Source: Alphaproteobacteria bacterium
Lineage (GTDB): Bacteria; Pseudomonadota; Alphaproteobacteria; TMED109
Direction of reading: 5' to 3'
Length of the DNA stretch: 64,000 bases
Assembly (NCBI GenBank): GCA_022819905.1
Contig: JAJEGJ010000005.1
Coordinates: forward strand, 1 to 64,000
Position numbers and translations under genes: made by a program. This document shows, piece by piece, positions 17,696-24,994 of this stretch. The first letter of the stretch is position 1; every line of letters starts with the position of its first letter. The notes beneath the pieces are model-generated. The model searched no databases. It saw nothing but the letters and a program-made list of their open reading frames with translations, and was not told the DNA's origin.

Positions 17696-18786
17696 GCTCC
17701 TGCAAGTTCTGCCTCCAAGCTCGGGGGTTCATCCATACGGCGGTTGAGTTCGTGAACCGATTGGCCCAGTAGTTCGGCTGCCTTGGCTTCGGAAATCGCT
17801 CCTTCCGACAGGGCGCGGAAACACAGACGCTCAAATCGCTTGGGTCGTTCGCCGGGCACGGCCCCTGGCTCCTCGTACGGCGGACTGCGCCAGCCGCGAC
17901 GGTCGAATTCGTCGAACAACTTCCGGACGACCGGCACACCGAAAATCCCGAGGTCCTTACAGCGGCATGTAAGAGCTTGGACACTCACGCCGAAAATCCG
18001 CTTCAACTCGAAGAGCTCGCCCCAGCCCATGGACTTGCGGTGTTTCCCGACCTTGGACCGCAACGTCTCGGCCGGCATCAGGAACGCACCGGCGAACCGA
18101 TGTGCGGCTTTCTCTTCGTCAATCTTCGGTGCCGCGCCGAGGACCATGTGGCCAAGCTCATGCGCAAGCGTGAAGCGCTGACGCTCGCCCCAATCGCCGC
18201 GATTCACGACGACGACTGACGCAACGCTCCTGCCTTCGCGGCGCACTCGCGCGGTGAGCCCATCGATATCGGGAAGACTCATCGCGAGGACCTTGATTCC
18301 ACGCTCCTCCAGGAGATCGACAAGGTTAGGGATCGGATCCAGTCCGAGACCCCAGTGTGCACGCATGCCGAGCGCGGCCTGCTCTGCTTCGGCCAGGTCA
18401 CTCAACACTGGCCATGGGGCCTCGCGCGGCATGTCCCACCCAACGGTTGGGAGCCCCAGAATCTCCTCCACCGCGAGATATCGTTCCAACAGGTGTAGGA
18501 CCTTGGCCTCGACCCGCGCCTCCTCGCGGCGACTGGTGAGCCGCTTCTTTCGGAAATCGACGGCCTCGAGGCGAATGTCGCTGTCGCTGGCCAAGTAGTC
18601 GATCGGTACATCGAGGGCGTCGGCCAGCGCGATCAGCACGCCGGAACCGGGCATGGTCTCGTCGCGCTCGTATTTGCTGATCGCCTGGGCCGTCACACGG
18701 TTGTCGATTTTCGCTGAAAGACTGCGAAGTGAAAAGCCACAGGCACGGCGTGATACCCTAATTCGTTGACCTACAGTCATTTTCAC
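17692..18786 (-). CDS. XRE-ImmA/IrrE regulator-metallopeptidase
   Basis: This 364-residue protein joins an XRE helix-turn-helix (about residues 5-62: LRSLSAKI, then AISKYERDETMP) to an ImmA/IrrE-type zinc-peptidase domain with HELGH (His209, Glu210, His213) and a downstream FAGAFLMP segment typical of the family. ImmA-like domains cleave repressors in mobile elements and stress responses. It precedes and overlaps a PIN toxin gene. The GTG at 18786 or the ATG at 18780 may be the start; GGAAG lies closer to the ATG in good spacing. A palindromic operator covers its promoter, implying autoregulation. Confidence 0.85.
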   Translation of the reverse strand: MKMTVGQRIRVSRRACGFSLRSLSAKIDNRVTAQAISKYERDETMPGSGVLIALADALDVPIDYLASDSDIRLEAVDFRKKRLTSRREEARVEAKVLHLLERYLAVEEILGLPTVGWDMPREAPWPVLSDLAEAEQAALGMRAHWGLGLDPIPNLVDLLEERGIKVLAMSLPDIDGLTARVRREGRSVASVVVVNRGDWGERQRFTLAHELGHMVLGAAPKIDEEKAAHRFAGAFLMPAETLRSKVGKHRKSMGWGELFELKRIFGVSVQALTCRCKDLGIFGVPVVRKLFDEFDRRGWRSPPYEEPGAVPGERPKRFERLCFRALSEGAISEAKAAELLGQSVHELNRRMDEPPSLEAELAGA

Positions 18787-18798
18787 TTCCGTTTCCTA

Positions 18799-18837
18799 AG
18801 TTGACAAATTACCGCTTTCGAACGATGTTTGTCAACT
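18799..18837 (-). promoter_or_regulatory. palindromic operator over the XRE-ImmA promoter
   Basis: A perfect inverted repeat with 10-base arms AGTTGACAAA (18799-18808) and TTTGTCAACT (18828-18837) is separated by 19 bases. Read on the minus strand, the right arm contains a consensus -35 TTGACA, and 18 bases later TAATTT forms a -10 that runs into the left arm. A repressor bound here would block RNA polymerase. The XRE protein encoded immediately downstream is the obvious candidate. Confidence 0.7.
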
Positions 18838-18868
18838 GCAAGGTTTGAACAAGTGTCCTGGCATCTCC

Positions 18869-19060
18869 ATGTCGACAGGCGGACCAGGATCTGATCTGGA
18901 GATTGAGACAATCACCGTTCAGAGTTCGTACTTTCCTGTCGGCGATGGCGACATGACGCTCGTTCAGGCCGAGGGAGTCCAACGGATATTGATCGACATG
19001 AATATCCGGTCCGACGACGACGATCCCGATAACGACACTCCATTCGCTTTACAGCGGGGC
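18869..19060 (+). pseudogene. MBL-fold hydrolase N-terminal remnant
   Basis: The frame from ATG 18869 encodes SSYFPVGDGDMTLVQ and RILIDMNIR followed by an Asp-rich DPDNDTP, the N-terminal signature of ComEC-like metallo-beta-lactamase-fold proteins. The metal-binding HxHxDH part is missing and similarity ends near 19060. The open frame then runs on in-frame into the downstream antitoxin gene, so a long frame from 18845 to 19486 is a chance fusion of two unrelated pieces. Confidence 0.5.
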
Positions 19061-19216
19061 CTTCATAAGGGCCCACGTACCGTGACAGTGGTCGCGAAAC
19101 CGCCGCTTATGCGTCCCGAATGCCCACTCCTCGATCCATCGCCTGCGCACCACCATCCAGCTCTTGTCCCCACGGATGAAGAACTATTGCGACTCGGTCA
19201 TACTCCGGAGGAACGA

Positions 19217-19486
19217 ATGACCGTAAGGACAACACTCAGTTTCACTGATCGCCATCACCGTTTCCTCTTGAAAAAGGTACGTGACGGGGTCTTTGCCACT
19301 CAGAGCGCCGCTGTAGCCAACGCCATCGAGCGCATGATGCAGGATGAGGAGGAGCGGGAAGTCGCGCTTTCCGCCCTTGCCGAGGAAATCCGCTTGCGGA
19401 TGCGAACAGCCCGTTCGAAGTACGTTGACCGTGAGACAGCGTTTTCGTCAGCCCACGCCGCCGTCGAAGCATCGCGCGGCAACTGA
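19217..19486 (+). CDS. ParD/CopG-like antitoxin
   Basis: This 89-residue protein starts at an ATG with a strong GGAGGA ribosome site seven bases upstream. Its N-terminus TTLSFTDRHHRFLLKKV and FATQSAAVANAIERMM fit a ribbon-helix-helix antitoxin; the C-terminal part is helical and charged (EEEREVALSALAEE), as in ParD toxin-binding tails. Its TGA shares a base with the toxin ATG (TGATG at 19484-19488). It remains intact while the partner toxin is broken. The open frame extends upstream to 18845 over an MBL remnant, but the ribosome site argues for 19217. Confidence 0.75.
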   Translation: MTVRTTLSFTDRHHRFLLKKVRDGVFATQSAAVANAIERMMQDEEEREVALSALAEEIRLRMRTARSKYVDRETAFSSAHAAVEASRGN

Positions 19487-19800
19487 TGTATCGAATTCGC
19501 TTCCATCCACAGATCCCACGGGATTTGGAAGCGATCCCCTAATGGGTCATTGAGTGCGCGGGAAGTCAGGTCACGAATCGAAAACTTGCAGAGATTGAGC
19601 AGACGATCACGGGCCTCGCGTGGATGCCGCACAACGGGATTGTTCACGACGACATGGCATCCAGCCTTCGGGGAATTCCGTCCGGGAGACGAGCCGTGAT
19701 CGCGTTCACGTTGGACGATGCTGCTGAGGAGGTACGCATCCACGCAGTTACCTACAGCGGAGACACCTGGGAAGGTCGGAGCCGTGCCCGCATTTTCTAA
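19486..19800 (+). pseudogene. RelE/ParE-family toxin gene with in-frame TAA
   Basis: Reading from ATG 19486 gives MYRIRFHPQIPRDLEAIP, then TAA at 19540-19542, then in the same frame WVIECAGSQ and, near the C-terminus, SLRGIPSGRRAVIAFTLDD and RIHAVTYSGDTW, ending at TAA 19798-19800. That is a complete ~104-residue RelE/ParE toxin apart from codon 19. Related toxins have Gln-Trp here as I recall them, so CAA to TAA is the simplest change. The toxin should be inactive unless the stop is read through or translation restarts. Confidence 0.75.
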
Positions 19801-19948
19801 AGGCGTTCCGATTACTCGCGTTTTCTGCGGACAAGTTTGACGAAAGGCGGGGCAGCTCGCCCCACAATCAGATCCTATCTTGGGTCTTCGCTGTACCTCC
19901 CGTCGCCGCACCGCCACCACCCCGGATTTCCCGCATTCGCCGGCGCGT

Positions 19949-20977
19949 TCAACGGGTCAGCGCTTCGAAGGCCTCCGCCACTGAACTCCACGACTGTCCA
20001 CCACGCTCACGGGCGTGCTCGCTCATGCGCGCGTGAGTGGCCTGGTCATCGAGCAGCCGTATGGCGTACTCGGCAAACGCATTGTCATCCTTGGCCAGGA
20101 ATCCGGTCTTGCCGTCGAGGATCTGTTCGCTGGCCGCGCCAAGGGGACGCGCAATCGCCGGCAATCCGACCGCCTGGCTCTCGGCCAGCGTCATCGCCGA
20201 GACGTCGGTCTCGTGGGCCGGGTAGAGATGCACCCGGGCAGCCCGCAGGAACTCGACCATTTCCGCATCCGGCAAGGGTTTGTGGACATGCACGCCGGAT
20301 TTCTCCGCCGCCGTGACGATGGCGTGAATCCGCTCGTAGGCGGGCGCCGAAGACCGACCCTCCGACGCGCCGTGCAGCGCGCTCGAGAACACATGGAGCT
20401 CGGCCCAGGGCAGGCGGCCGTGAATGCGCCGGCGCCAGAGGCCGATGAGCCATTCGAGTCCGAGCAACGGGTGCGTCGTCACGACCGCCCTCGGCGACAC
20501 GCTCGGACGGGGCTCCTCCGCATTGAGGAACGCCTCGCCCACCCCGTTCCGGATGCGGGCGCCTTCGAATGCGAGGAGCGCGTCGGGAATGGTCTTGAGA
20601 TGCGCATCGCCCTGGTAGACGAGCGTCGGCCGGTGCCGTGCCGCAGCGGCAAACCGCTCCGGCTTGACCAGCGGCTTCCCTGAGCCGGTCAGCCACAGGA
20701 CCCGGGTCTTGATGTCGGGTACCAGGTCAAGAAGCTCCGGATCCTGGTGCGCGATGCAGAGGTCGGTGCTGGCCGCCGCCGCCTCTTCCAGGGGCACCCA
20801 GCTCACGTCGCGCACCACCGTGGACATCTCGCACTGGTTGAAGACCCGGACCGTGTGGCCGGCCGCCGCCAACGCCTCCGCCAGCTCGACCACGCCCTTC
20901 TGGCCGGGAGGCAGGGCGATCTCGGCGGGCGTGTTCCCGTCGAAGGGGAAGGAACGGTCGGCGATGGTCACGAGCAT
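19949..20977 (-). CDS. glycosyltransferase, GT4-like
   Basis: This 342-residue protein has the GT-B layout: an N-terminal domain with PFDGNTPAEIALPPGQKGVVELAEALAA-type donor/acceptor loop (first half) and a C-terminal donor domain with the motif EFLRAARVHLYPAHETDVSAMTLAESQAVGLP-like region, where the conserved E is in TLAESQA. It should transfer a sugar from a nucleotide donor to a surface glycan or lipid. The substrate is unknown. It is divergent from ygfZ and not in an obvious polysaccharide cluster. Confidence 0.72.
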   Translation of the reverse strand: MLVTIADRSFPFDGNTPAEIALPPGQKGVVELAEALAAAGHTVRVFNQCEMSTVVRDVSWVPLEEAAAASTDLCIAHQDPELLDLVPDIKTRVLWLTGSGKPLVKPERFAAAARHRPTLVYQGDAHLKTIPDALLAFEGARIRNGVGEAFLNAEEPRPSVSPRAVVTTHPLLGLEWLIGLWRRRIHGRLPWAELHVFSSALHGASEGRSSAPAYERIHAIVTAAEKSGVHVHKPLPDAEMVEFLRAARVHLYPAHETDVSAMTLAESQAVGLPAIARPLGAASEQILDGKTGFLAKDDNAFAEYAIRLLDDQATHARMSEHARERGGQSWSSVAEAFEALTR

Positions 20978-21060
20978 GGGGAAGCCTGTAGGGGGAAATC
21001 TGCCGGCGCCGGCACCGTGTACGATGAGGCTCTCGAGGTTCGCTAGTACACTGACATCGC

Positions 21061-21984
21061 ATGGCCGACAACCACGCTCCCCAGCTTCACTGGTGCCCCC
21101 TGCCGGACCGGGTCATCACCCGGGTCGACGGCCCGGACGCGCGCGAGTTTCTCCAGAACGTCGTCACCAACGACCTCGACCGGCTCGAAAGTGATCGCGC
21201 GCTCTACGCCGCGTTGCTGACCCCCCAGGGCATGTATCTCCATGATTTCCTGCTGACCGAATTGGACGGCGCCATCCTCCTGGACAGCGAGCGCGAGCGT
21301 CAGCCGGACCTCGCCCGCAAGCTCGCCCTGTACCGGCTGCGCAGCAAGGCCACCATCGAGATCGATGCGGGGCTCGCCGTCGGGGTCGGGTTTGGCGTGC
21401 ACGCAGCGCAGGCGGCGGCGCTCGACGGGACGCGCGGCCGTGCTCGAAGGCTTGCCGACGGCATCGTGTTCACGGATCCCCGCTCGGACGAACTGGGCGT
21501 CCGCGTCCATCTTCCGGAAGCACGCCTCGCCGAGTTCTTCGCGGCTGCAGGCTTCGGGGAGGGGAGCCGCGACGGCTACGACCGGCACCGCCTCTCGGCC
21601 GGCATCCCCGACGGCAGCCGGGACCTCGTCATCGGCCGGAGCTACCTGCTCGAAAGCAACTTCGACCTGCTGGACGGCGTCTCGTTCTCCAAGGGCTGCT
21701 ACATCGGGCAGGAGAACACGGCCCGTCAGCGATACCGCGGAACCGTGCGCCGCCGCCTCGCGCGCGTCGCGATCACCGCCGGACCCGTGCCCGACCCGGG
21801 CACGCCGATCCGTCTCGGCAACCGCGACGTCGGCACGATGCGCTCAAGCCAGGGCAGCGACGGCCTGGCGCACGTCCGCCTCGCGCTCGTCGCCGAGGCG
21901 GCGGCAGCAGGTCAGGAACTCGACTGCGGCGACGCGAAGCTCAGGATCCGGACGCCGATCCCCGAAGCGCCGTCAGCCAACTGA
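21061..21984 (+). CDS. ygfZ: YgfZ/GcvT-fold iron-sulfur assembly protein
   Basis: This 307-residue folate-binding protein carries the YgfZ hallmark KGCYIGQE (residues 211-218, Cys213). The N-terminal FLQNVVTNDL and the LLTPQGMYLHDFLL segment are also typical. YgfZ helps maintain or repair certain Fe-S enzymes such as MiaB. The ATG at 21061 begins 83 bases from the divergent glycosyltransferase gene. Its stop lies seven bases from the stop of the convergent SDR gene. Length is normal for the alphaproteobacterial form. Confidence 0.92.
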   Translation: MADNHAPQLHWCPLPDRVITRVDGPDAREFLQNVVTNDLDRLESDRALYAALLTPQGMYLHDFLLTELDGAILLDSERERQPDLARKLALYRLRSKATIEIDAGLAVGVGFGVHAAQAAALDGTRGRARRLADGIVFTDPRSDELGVRVHLPEARLAEFFAAAGFGEGSRDGYDRHRLSAGIPDGSRDLVIGRSYLLESNFDLLDGVSFSKGCYIGQENTARQRYRGTVRRRLARVAITAGPVPDPGTPIRLGNRDVGTMRSSQGSDGLAHVRLALVAEAAAAGQELDCGDAKLRIRTPIPEAPSAN

Positions 21985-21991
21985 ACGGATC

Positions 21992-22726
21992 TCAGGCGGC
22001 GGAGTAGCCGCCGTCGACCGGGATCAGGGCCCCGGTCACGTAGGACGCCGCCGGTGAACACAGGAACACGGCGGTTCCCGCGACGTCCTCCGGCCGGCCC
22101 CACTCCCCCATCGGAATCCGCGACCGGATCCCTTCGTACTGCTCCTGGTCCTCGCGGAGCGCCTGCGTCATCTTCGTCGCGATCCAGCCCGGCGCGATGG
22201 CATTCACGCGGATGCCGTGCTCGGCCCAGGCGTGCGCCAGTGAGCGCGTCAGCCCGACCAGGCCCGTCTTCGAGGCGGTGTAGCCCGGCGCCGTGCGCGA
22301 GCCGAAGTACGACCACATGGACGCGACGTTGATGATGCAGCCCCGCGTCAGGGCCAGCTTGGGCAGGCAGTGCTGGGCCATGCGCTGGACGCCCATCAGG
22401 TTGGTGTTGATCACGTCGGCGAAGTTCTCGCTCTGAAACTCGAGCGCGCGCTTCACCATGCCGGCGTTGTTCACGAGGATGTCGAGGCGGCCGATCTGCT
22501 CGAGGGCGGCGTCGATCGAAATATCGTTGGTCACGTCGAGCTTCAGCAGCTGCATCGTGCCGTACTCGGTTTCGGGGTTGCACGCCGCCAGGGAGGCATC
22601 GCTCCGGGCCGTCGCTACCACCGCGGCACCCGCCTCGAGGAACGCGCTTCCGATCGCGTAGCCGATGCCGGTGGCGCCACCCGTGACGAGCGCCACCTTG
22701 CCCGAAAGGTCCACGGTCCAGGCCAT
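21992..22726 (-). CDS. short-chain dehydrogenase/reductase
   Basis: This 244-residue enzyme has the SDR elements: TGGATGIG near residue 15 for NAD(P), NNAG in the middle, and YTASK (Tyr and Lys of the catalytic triad) preceded by NVASMW carrying the serine. It ends VDGGYSAA, as is common in the family. Its start shares one base with the stop of the upstream hydroxyacid dehydrogenase (TGATG). With FAH hydrolase and UxaA-type dehydratase genes nearby it could oxidise a 2-keto-3-deoxy sugar acid. The exact substrate is not known. Confidence 0.88.
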   Translation of the reverse strand: MAWTVDLSGKVALVTGGATGIGYAIGSAFLEAGAAVVATARSDASLAACNPETEYGTMQLLKLDVTNDISIDAALEQIGRLDILVNNAGMVKRALEFQSENFADVINTNLMGVQRMAQHCLPKLALTRGCIINVASMWSYFGSRTAPGYTASKTGLVGLTRSLAHAWAEHGIRVNAIAPGWIATKMTQALREDQEQYEGIRSRIPMGEWGRPEDVAGTAVFLCSPAASYVTGALIPVDGGYSAA

Positions 22727-23724
22727 CAGAAGCTCCTTTTCAGTACCTCGGGATTGACGGGCGTCGGGATGTCGCCGCCCGTCAGGGCCGCCTCCAGGTT
22801 TCGGGCGGCCAGGTCGATCATCGCCAGGCGCGTCGTTCGCGTGGCGCTCGCGATGTGCGGCGTGAGGACCACGTTCTCCATCTCCCACAACGCGGGGTCG
22901 ACCTTCGGCTCGAACTCGTAGACGTCGAGCGCGGCGCCGGCGATCTCCTCCGCCCGCAGCGCCTCGACCAGGGCCTGCTCGTGCACGACCGGCCCGCGCG
23001 CCATGTTGACGAGGAACGCATCGCTCCGCATCCGCGCAAACTCCGGCGCCCCGATCAGGTGGCGGGTCTCCGGTGTCAGGGGGCACAGCAGCAGGACGTA
23101 CTTGGCCTCCGCCAGGAGATCCGGCAGGTCGCGCCATTCCACACCGAGTGCCGCCGCCTCGTCGTCCGGAAGGCGGCTCCGCTTGTGGTAGCAGACCTTC
23201 ATGCCGAAACCCTGCGCCCGCGCGGCGACCCGCTTGCCGATCCGCCCGAGACCGATGATCCCGAGCGTCTCGCCGCCGATGTCGGCGCTCCACAGCAGCT
23301 GGAAGGGATAGGTGCGGAAGCGCCCGGCGCGCACGTACCGGTCGCCCTCGGCGAGGCGCCGGCCGACCGCCAGCACCATCGCCATGCTCATGTCGGCGAC
23401 CGGCTCGTCCAGCACGCCCGGCGTGTTGGTCACGAGCACACCGTTCCGCGTGGCGGCGTCGACATCGATGTTGTCCACCCCGACCGCGATGTTGGCGACC
23501 ACCCGGAGGGTGCCGGCGCAGGCATCGAGGATCTCCTCGCCCACGTAGGACCCGAGCAGCAGTACCCCGGCCTTGTCCCGGAACCGCTCCTTCAAGGGCC
23601 CCGGCTCCAGCAGGCCGTCGGCGAACACGTCGTGGTAGTCGGCGTCGAACCGGTCGTCGAGCCGGGCCCGGAGGTCATCCGGCACCCAGGTGTGGACGAG
23701 GACGGACAGGCGGTTCACGGACAC
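22726..23724 (-). CDS. D-2-hydroxyacid dehydrogenase (glyoxylate/hydroxypyruvate reductase-like)
   Basis: This 332-residue NAD(P)-dependent dehydrogenase has the nucleotide motif GLGRIGKRV and the catalytic set: Arg in NMARGPVV, Glu in EFEPKVDP, and His in LTPHIASAT. The early VGVDNIDVDAA and TPGVLDEPVADM segments match glyoxylate/hydroxypyruvate reductases. It is translationally coupled to the SDR gene downstream and follows FAH 21 bases after its stop. In the sugar-acid scheme it could reduce glyoxylate, glycolaldehyde products or another 2-keto acid. Confidence 0.88.
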   Translation of the reverse strand: MSVNRLSVLVHTWVPDDLRARLDDRFDADYHDVFADGLLEPGPLKERFRDKAGVLLLGSYVGEEILDACAGTLRVVANIAVGVDNIDVDAATRNGVLVTNTPGVLDEPVADMSMAMVLAVGRRLAEGDRYVRAGRFRTYPFQLLWSADIGGETLGIIGLGRIGKRVAARAQGFGMKVCYHKRSRLPDDEAAALGVEWRDLPDLLAEAKYVLLLCPLTPETRHLIGAPEFARMRSDAFLVNMARGPVVHEQALVEALRAEEIAGAALDVYEFEPKVDPALWEMENVVLTPHIASATRTTRLAMIDLAARNLEAALTGGDIPTPVNPEVLKRSF

Positions 23725-23745
23725 TCCGTCAGGGTTGTGCGCGCG

Positions 23746-24597
23746 TCAGCGGGCAGCCCACTTCCGCACCTTCTGGCGCTGCGCGCCCAGCCCCTCGATG
23801 CCGGGCTCCATGACGTCGTCCTGCTTCAGGAACAGCGGCGGTTTCATGCCGGAGCCCACCCCGGGCGGGGTACCGGTCGCGATCAGGTCCCCGGGATAGA
23901 GCGTCATGAACTTGCTGATGTAGGAGACCAGGGTCCGGACGTCGAAGATCATCGTGCTGGTGTTGCCGTCCTGCATCCGCTTGCCGTTGACGTCCATCCA
24001 GAGGTTGAGACGCTGCGGGTTCCGGATCTCGTCCCGCGTGACCATCCACGGGCCGACGGGACAGAACGTGTCGCACCCCTTGCCCTTGTCCCACGTCATG
24101 CCACGCTCGATCTGCCATTCGCGCTCCGACACGTCGTTCACGACCGTGTAGCCGGCCACGTGCTGCAGCGCCCGGCTCTTCGGCACGTTGTTCGCCGCGG
24201 TGCCGATCACCACGCCGAGCTCGATCTCCCAGTCCGACTTCTTCGAGCCCTTCGGCATCTCGACGATGTCGTTCGGCCCGTTGAGCGCACTGGTGGGTTT
24301 CATGAAGACGATGGGCTCCTCCGGGATCGCGGCGCCCACTTCTTTCGCGTGATCGATGTAGTTAAGGCCGATGCAGACGATCTTGCCGATGTCGGCGACC
24401 GGGACCCCGATCCGCGGCCGGCCGGTCACCTTTGGAAGTCGTGCCGGATTGATCCTGGCCAGTCGCTCCAGCCCCTTGTCGGACAGCACCTTCGACGTGA
24501 TGTCGGGCACCCGTTTCTCCAACGAGCGCAAGTTGCCCTCGTCATCGATCAAGCCGGGCTTTTCTCTGCCACGCGGGCCGAAGCGCACCAATTTCAT
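23746..24597 (-). CDS. fumarylacetoacetate hydrolase-family hydrolase
   Basis: This 283-residue protein has the FAH-fold signatures IVCIGLNYIDHAKE, SDWEIELGVVIG with metal-binding glutamate, NDVSERE, and the late GDLIATGTPPGVG. Members cleave C-C or C-N bonds of 2,4-diketo acids or ureidoglycolate. It opens a minus-strand operon with the hydroxyacid dehydrogenase and SDR. The combination with SDR and UxaA-like dehydratase matches routes where a 2,4-diketo-3-deoxy sugar acid is split to pyruvate and a hydroxyacid. A GGAGAG ribosome site precedes the ATG. Confidence 0.88.
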   Translation of the reverse strand: MKLVRFGPRGREKPGLIDDEGNLRSLEKRVPDITSKVLSDKGLERLARINPARLPKVTGRPRIGVPVADIGKIVCIGLNYIDHAKEVGAAIPEEPIVFMKPTSALNGPNDIVEMPKGSKKSDWEIELGVVIGTAANNVPKSRALQHVAGYTVVNDVSEREWQIERGMTWDKGKGCDTFCPVGPWMVTRDEIRNPQRLNLWMDVNGKRMQDGNTSTMIFDVRTLVSYISKFMTLYPGDLIATGTPPGVGSGMKPPLFLKQDDVMEPGIEGLGAQRQKVRKWAAR

Positions 24598-24994
24598 GAC
24601 GACTCTCCTTCATGGAAACCGAACTGCGTACCGCGGGCACGCGGCGCGCACCTTAACACGGCTCCCCGTTGAAACTCCCGCGTTTTTCCGGCCGCGGAGG
24701 CGCCCTCCGCCCGCACGCCAACACAGCGTTCAGCCTCGAGCGTATGGAGAGCTGCAGCGGGCCCGGCCGCTCGCCTGCCCAGGCATGCGCGACGCACGCT
24801 TCGACGGGTACTGCCGAACCCGGAACCGCCTGCGCCGGCGGTCGTCGATTCCGCGTGGGCTGGATTCCGGCGAGCGCGGCACGGTGCGCCCGGTCGTCCG
24901 GCCCAGGGCAGGCGAGCGAAACGGCAGTTGGCGCCTCGCTGCTGCTAACATCCGGCCCTTCAGCCCCCCGGAGTGTCTGGTCAGGAGGCCCGCC
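24598..24994. other. divergent intergenic region between FAH and UxaA-type genes
   Basis: About 400 bases with no convincing gene. It must contain the promoters for the two divergent halves of the keto-acid gene group. Open frames run through it on both strands but continue out of register from neighbours. No clear operator was identified. Confidence 0.3.

Noticed and set aside
18845-19486. A single 213-residue gene from 18845
   Set aside because: The frame joins an MBL-fold fragment to a ribbon-helix-helix antitoxin; the strong GGAGGA ribosome site at 19217 marks the real gene.
12250-19800. Possible Gln reassignment of TAA/TAG, since two broken frames have stops where Gln is expected
   Set aside because: Many intact genes in the window end at TAA or TAG (for example dctM, ihfA region and the ThDP enzyme), so these codons work as stops. 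Two independent C-to-T changes in decaying genes are simpler.
22855-24672. 605-codon plus-strand open frame opposite the hydroxyacid dehydrogenase and FAH genes
   Set aside because: It is antisense to two clear enzymes, has Arg/His/Pro-rich composition and no family features; long antisense frames are expected in such GC-rich DNA.
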